From an uncultured euryarchaeote (GTDB taxonomy: Archaea > Thermoplasmatota > Poseidoniia > Poseidoniales > Poseidoniaceae), in NCBI GenBank assembly GCA_937897365.1, contig CALCOP010000098.1:1-9163 (forward strand): DNA of 9,163 nt, given 5' to 3'. Below are positions 6,075 through 9,163 of this stretch, in pieces; position 1 is the stretch's first letter; each line of letters begins with the position of its first letter. The translations under genes and the position numbers were made by a program. The notes under the pieces were generated by a model that was given only the letters and a program-made list of their open reading frames with translations, was not told where the DNA came from and did no database searches.

Positions 6075-7181
6075 GACGCCTTCGATAGCATGGGTGACAT
6101 TATGTCCATTGTTGTGGACATGCCCTATGATTTCAGTGCCGATCATCCGGTCATTGATCCAATCGCAGATTGATTGCGCGTGTTGTTTGGAAACAGCGAG
6201 TATCATTCCCGTTCCCATGTTGAAGGTTCGATACATCTCACGGGTTTCAATACCGCCGACCTCTTGCAACCATTCGAACTCTGGGTGCGGACGTAGTGGC
6301 GATTCTATGTGCCATCCTAATGAGTCATGCAGGCGTAAAAGATTGGACAAACCTCCTCCAGTTACGTGACAGATAGCCCGAATATCGGAAAGTGAAAAAC
6401 CCGATTCCTCGGATTCAGCATAGTGCAATAAATCGACGATTGGGTCGCAATAAATTCGGGTGGGGTTGAGAAAGACTTCACCGAGTGTAAACTGATTATC
6501 GTCGTTTCCATCAAAGTGCATGACGGTTCGACCAACGCTCGCGACATTAAACGGTGCATCATCGGTATATTTGTGGCCGGTGTGTTCCATAACTCTTCGA
6601 ACCAGTGAATACCCATTGGAGTGGATGCCTGATGACGGTAGCCCAATCAATACATCGCCCTCTTCCAAATGTTCCCCAGTGATGGCATTACCTTTTTTGA
6701 CGTAACCAAGTGCAGTCCCTGAGAGATCGAGTTCAGTGACAATTCCGGGCAGTGATGCCGTTTCTCCTCCAGCTAAGGTGACCCGTGCTAATCGGCATGC
6801 TTCAGCCAGTGACGCACCGAGTGCAGCATGTGTTTCAGGGTCGGGTTTTGGTACGGCTACATAATCGACAAAGGCAATCGGTTCAGCCCCAACGCACAAT
6901 AAATCATTCACATTCATAGCCATACAGTCAATACCAACTCCGCCCCATTGTTTGAGTAATGATGCGATTTGCAATTTACTGCCAACTCCATCTGTAGCGA
7001 GAGCAAGTAATGAATCGCCGAATTCGATAAGTCCGCCAAATCCGCCAGGTAAATCGACCGGCGCACCAGGGGTGCCTGGAGGGCGGCTGGATGCGCTCAG
7101 TGAAGCGATAAGGGAAGCGACAGCAGACCCTTCAAGGTCAATATCAACGCCCGCACTCGCATAGTCCATAGGTTCGGCCAT
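6057..7181 (-). CDS. purM: Phosphoribosylformylglycinamidine cyclo-ligase (AIR synthetase)
   Basis: Catalyses the ATP-dependent closure of FGAM to aminoimidazole ribonucleotide, step five of purine synthesis, in the cytoplasm. 374 residues, slightly longer than the usual 340-350. Motifs in order: MDYASAGVDIDLEG at the N-terminus (5-18); DGVGSKL (64-70), part of the ATP/substrate site; DCMAMNVNDLLCVGAEP (85-101); GGETASLPG (138-146), matching the family GGETAEMPG; GIHSNGYSLVRRV (185-197); CHVTGGGLSNLLR (271-283); FNMGTGM (320-326). Both the AIRS N-terminal and C-terminal domains are complete. The start at 7181 has a GGTGG immediately before it but no well-spaced SD; ATG at codon 5 is an alternative that would also keep the first motif. 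An AAAGGAGG (minus strand, near 7215) is about 36 nt from the ATG, too far to serve it. The esterase gene ends 55 bp upstream on the same strand, so read-through from it is possible. No other purine gene is nearby. Confidence 0.96.
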   Translation of the reverse strand: MAEPMDYASAGVDIDLEGSAVASLIASLSASSRPPGTPGAPVDLPGGFGGLIEFGDSLLALATDGVGSKLQIASLLKQWGGVGIDCMAMNVNDLLCVGAEPIAFVDYVAVPKPDPETHAALGASLAEACRLARVTLAGGETASLPGIVTELDLSGTALGYVKKGNAITGEHLEEGDVLIGLPSSGIHSNGYSLVRRVMEHTGHKYTDDAPFNVASVGRTVMHFDGNDDNQFTLGEVFLNPTRIYCDPIVDLLHYAESEESGFSLSDIRAICHVTGGGLSNLLRLHDSLGWHIESPLRPHPEFEWLQEVGGIETREMYRTFNMGTGMILAVSKQHAQSICDWINDRMIGTEIIGHVHNNGHNVTHAIEGVEFSHY

Positions 7182-7183
7182 AC

Positions 7184-7201
7184 CACCTTCAAAAGAAGGC
7201 G
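7184..7201 (-). other. Small hairpin just before the purM start
   Basis: On the minus strand CGCCTTC and GAAGGTG pair (one G-U) around a TTTT loop, ending 2 nt before the purM ATG at 7181. It would cover the GGTGG that is the only SD-like sequence near the start, so it could modulate translation. It could equally be the 3' structure of the esterase transcript. The stem is short, so confidence is low. Confidence 0.3.
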
Positions 7202-7236
7202 TTTGAAGAACTAACCGCCTCCTTTGCCTGTCAAAA

Positions 7237-8301
7237 TCAGCTCAAGTCTTTTGACAATTGAGCAAAACTGCAATCCAGTCTGAAGTCTATTCCAGAGTGC
7301 GTACCATCAAACTCTTCCCAAATGTGAGGTATGTTGTGGGCGGTAAAACGTTCAACGATTCGTCGACTGCCATATTGGATGTGATACTGGTCCCTCGATC
7401 CGCAATCAATGAAGAAACTCTTCAGTTGCTGTAACGCTTCACTTCTCGAATCAACGAGATTCAAAGGGTCAAATTTCATCCATCGCGCCCACGCTTCATC
7501 ATCGAGAACCGCAGTTCGCTCATCTATGGGTAAAACGATACCAAGTGGATTTTCTTGCGTAGGGTTTCGAGGATCATACGATGCCGCCATTGCACAAATC
7601 ATCAGCGAATGGAAATCAGGGCCTGAGAGTTTAGGAGCATTTCGAATGTGTTCAACATATTGCGCTGCACTTCCATATCTGTGAACATGCGTCAAGGTTT
7701 CTGCAAATGTTGGTAAAAACATCGTCTCAAACCCAACATCTCCAGAGTGACAGGCAACTGCTTGCCAAACATTGGGCTGAAGCATTGCATTCATCAATGC
7801 TCCATAGCCGCCAGAAGATTTCCCAATCAATCCGAAGTTTCCATTGGTCGCATATCGAGATTCGATTGCAGGCTTCAATGCCTCTGCAAGCCAGGTCGAC
7901 CAATTCCCGAGCACCGGAGAATCCACGAATTGGTTTCCTCCTAAAGAAGTGAACGTATCGGGCATGACCAGAATAACAGGATTCATTTCACCTTTGGCTA
8001 CCAACCGTTCATGACGCTGAGGCAGGGTTTCAGCAAAGGCTTTCCAACCTGCTCGGGCGTGTCCAGATGACGTAAATGGTGCTAAATAGATCAAGACCGG
8101 TAATGTATCTCCCTGCTCTATTTTTTGAAGACCTTGTGGAGAAATATGGGTGAGTATTTCGCGCTCTGTAGGGTCGCCTAATCGGTTTTCAAGGTGAGGT
8201 GAATCGATAACCCATCGCTCCAATTTTCCGCGAACCGGCGAAAATGCATGCTTCGGCATACCTTCACCGAGGGCATTCCTCCTCATCTTATCTGCGGTCA
8301 T
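7237..8301 (-). CDS. Putative esterase, alpha/beta-hydrolase of the esterase D / enterochelin esterase type
   Basis: A soluble serine hydrolase of 354 residues with no signal peptide, so probably cytoplasmic. The catalytic triad can be read: nucleophile Ser162 in the elbow GLIGKSSGGYGAL (157-169), acid Asp304 in FIDCGSRDQYHIQYG (297-311), and His335 in EEFDGTHSGIDFR (329-341). The early block LPVLIYLAPFTSSG (67-80) is the strand plus oxyanion-hole loop, and VILVMPD (109-115) is the following strand. This layout matches the PF00756 putative esterase family; the C-terminal pattern around D304 and H335 resembles bacterial members annotated as alpha/beta hydrolase or enterochelin esterase-like. 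The substrate cannot be told: short-chain acyl esters, S-formyl thiols or conjugates are all possible. In-frame Met codons at 6 and 15 compete with the first Met for the start, and GAGGAGG lies inside the N-terminal codons. It is upstream of purM on the same strand and divergent from mcm. Confidence 0.85.
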   Translation of the reverse strand: MTADKMRRNALGEGMPKHAFSPVRGKLERWVIDSPHLENRLGDPTEREILTHISPQGLQKIEQGDTLPVLIYLAPFTSSGHARAGWKAFAETLPQRHERLVAKGEMNPVILVMPDTFTSLGGNQFVDSPVLGNWSTWLAEALKPAIESRYATNGNFGLIGKSSGGYGALMNAMLQPNVWQAVACHSGDVGFETMFLPTFAETLTHVHRYGSAAQYVEHIRNAPKLSGPDFHSLMICAMAASYDPRNPTQENPLGIVLPIDERTAVLDDEAWARWMKFDPLNLVDSRSEALQQLKSFFIDCGSRDQYHIQYGSRRIVERFTAHNIPHIWEEFDGTHSGIDFRLDCSFAQLSKDLS

Positions 8302-8397
8302 GGCACTTTGGCAGTGGACACAAAAAAAGGGGTAAATCGTTGACCGTCACCCCACTCATTCTCCAATGGAAACGAAGGGGTGGGATTTTCGCGAGGG

Positions 8398-8420
8398 TAT
8401 GGCTAAATACCGTAGCCATA
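8398..8420. promoter_or_regulatory. 8+8 bp dyad overlapping a TATA-like element upstream of mcm
   Basis: TATGGCTA (8398-8405), a 7-nt spacer, then TAGCCATA (8413-8420) form a perfect inverted repeat. CTAAATA (8403-8409), a TATA-like sequence, lies across the left arm and spacer, and would place the transcription start near 8432, about 36 nt before the chosen mcm ATG. A dyad on the TATA box is the geometry of a repressor site that blocks TBP. It could instead fold as RNA if transcription starts further upstream. The repeat is seen directly; its regulatory role is inferred. Confidence 0.45.
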
Positions 8421-8433
8421 ATTGTTTGGAAGT

Positions 8434-8448
8434 CGGGAACCTCTCCCG
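8434..8448 (+). other. GC-rich hairpin in the presumed mcm 5' leader
   Basis: CGGGA (8434-8438) and TCCCG (8444-8448) pair around a 5-nt loop. If transcription starts near 8432, as the TATA-like element suggests, the hairpin would be the first structure in the mRNA, ahead of the SD at 8457. Short stem; role unproven. Confidence 0.3.
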
Positions 8449-8456
8449 CGTTTTAC

Positions 8457-8461
8457 AGGTG
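8457..8461 (+). promoter_or_regulatory. Shine-Dalgarno AGGTG for mcm
   Basis: AGGTG lies 6 nt before ATG 8468 and pairs with the anti-SD. It supports 8468 over the in-frame ATG at 8399, which sits inside the dyad and would add 23 residues (MAKYRSHNCLEV and on) with no counterpart in archaeal MCM proteins I recall. Confidence 0.55.
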
Positions 8462-8467
8462 CTCAAA

Positions 8468-9163
8468 ATGCTTCAAGAATTCGACCTTCCTGCACGGTGG
8501 ACTTCTCTCATTCAAGACCACTTTGCTGAATCTGTACACAATCTCGCTCAAATGTGGCCTGATGAACAATCGCTTGAAGTTTCATACCGTGTCATTGAAG
8601 GATTTGACCATGAGTTCGCTCATGATATTGTTCAACACCCTGAACTTCACTTCCACGCATCCAATCAAGCATTGCGTCAATTCTTGATGGACGCTGGCCA
8701 TACGACCATGTATCCCTTTGTCCGTATCGTCCATTTACCCGTCGACCAAGTTCGCACTGTTTCGCAATTACGTGCAGATGATATTGGGACAATGCTTGCC
8801 ATCGACGCAGTTACAACCAAGATTTCAGGTGTTCGTCCTCGAATATATGCAGCAACTTTTGAGTGTGTTGCTTGCGGACATTCGATGATTGTCAATCAGC
8901 CAAATGAACAAGAATTGATCGAACCAATTGAATGCCAGCAATTGGATGGCGGATGCGGTAGAGCGAAGCGTCAAACACGGTTTGAATTAAATCAAAAGGA
9001 TTCAATTCTCATCAATTCCCAGTTTATTGAACTTCAAGAATTACCTGAGCAAATGAAGGGCGGTATTCAGCCAGAGCGAATCATCTGTATCGCTGAACAT
9101 GATTTGGCAGGTAAACTCAATCCAGGAGACCGCGTCAAAGGCAACGGAGTTCTCTTCATTCGT
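8468..9163 (+). CDS. mcm: Replicative DNA helicase MCM, N-terminal part (3' partial)
   Basis: 232 codons, open to the window end; the AAA+ helicase part lies outside. MCM is the hexameric 3'-5' helicase of the archaeal replication fork. Domain A (about 1-90) begins with LQEFDLPARW and includes SLEVSYRVIEGFDHEFAHDI (35-54), matching the helical region of Methanothermobacter MCM. The OB-fold and zinc subdomain follow: VRTVSQLRADDIGTMLAIDA (95-114), VRPRIYAATFECVAC (122-136), then zinc ligands C133, C136, C156 and C163. Next come the N-terminal strands QFIELQELPEQMKGG (185-199) and the block HDLAGKLNPGDRVKGNGVL (211-229), matching the family DLV-x-x-x-x-PGDRV-x-V-x-G. The Cys spacing (C-x2-C, 19 residues, C-x6-C) is wider in the second pair than the C-x2-C of many archaea. 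The gene is divergent from the esterase, so the 8302-8467 gap should hold both promoters. Confidence 0.95.
   Translation, partial: MLQEFDLPARWTSLIQDHFAESVHNLAQMWPDEQSLEVSYRVIEGFDHEFAHDIVQHPELHFHASNQALRQFLMDAGHTTMYPFVRIVHLPVDQVRTVSQLRADDIGTMLAIDAVTTKISGVRPRIYAATFECVACGHSMIVNQPNEQELIEPIECQQLDGGCGRAKRQTRFELNQKDSILINSQFIELQELPEQMKGGIQPERIICIAEHDLAGKLNPGDRVKGNGVLFIR

Larger units (their letters stand above)
8302..8467. promoter_or_regulatory. Divergent intergenic region, esterase / mcm
   Basis: 166 bp between divergent starts. It holds the TATA-overlapping dyad and leader hairpin of mcm. Toward the esterase, ATTTAC on the minus strand (8332-8337) is a weak TATA-like candidate; it would put a start near 8309, giving a short leader of about 8 nt. 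A poly-A run (8322-8328) followed by GGGG is also present. No RNA gene is recognised. Confidence 0.4.

Noticed and set aside
8348..8382. CACCCC/GGGGTG dyad in the esterase-mcm gap
   Set aside because: 6 bp arms with a 23-nt spacer in a locally C/G-run-rich stretch; not distinguishable from chance.
8399..8467. Upstream in-frame ATG at 8399 as start of MCM
   Set aside because: It lies inside the dyad/TATA-like element; the extra 23 residues do not resemble archaeal MCM N-termini, and AGGTG supports 8468.
8244..8687. Plus-strand open frame spanning the esterase 5' end, the gap and mcm
   Set aside because: Its reading frame disagrees with the clear MCM frame and the translation is low in recognisable features.
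1..9163. CRISPR arrays, insertion sequences, tRNA or rRNA genes
   Set aside because: No regularly spaced repeats, no terminal inverted repeats or transposase-like protein, and no cloverleaf or rRNA sequence recognised on either strand.

Overview
The window looks like a piece of a planktonic marine archaeal chromosome, most likely a Marine Group II (Poseidoniales, Thermoplasmatota) or close relative. The case rests on an archaeal-type MCM helicase, an archaeal/eukaryotic-type Trm1 tRNA methyltransferase, an archaeal PAC2 protein, TATA-like promoter elements, and a surface protein with a very acidic cytoplasmic tail ending in paired tryptophans, a style I associate with that group. The assignment is inference from gene content; no rRNA is present. 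Coding density is high and no gap without a gene reaches 300 bases.

Layout from left to right: (1) the C-terminal part of a membrane-anchored surface protein (+, cut by the window start); (2) a PAC2-family proteasome-assembly-chaperone-like protein (+), overlapping by 12 bp the end of (3) a convergent Trm1 gene (-); (4) a divergent large surface protein of 862 residues (+) that I read as a CD36/LIMP-2/SR-B-like protein with both membrane anchors; (5) purM (-), converging on gene 4 across a pair of hairpins; (6) an alpha/beta-hydrolase esterase (-), directly upstream of purM with a 55 bp gap; (7) divergently, the N-terminal 232 residues of the replicative MCM helicase (+, cut by the window end), preceded by an 8+8 bp dyad that overlaps a TATA-like element.

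Most of the window is housekeeping: purine synthesis, tRNA modification, DNA replication and proteostasis. The outstanding item is the CD36-like protein. N-terminal, pre-C-terminal and C-terminal blocks each resemble signature blocks of the eukaryotic class B scavenger receptor family in the same order, and the two-anchor topology is also kept, but about 400 residues of extra ectodomain are inserted. A lipid or particle-binding surface role is possible but is only inferred from the family.
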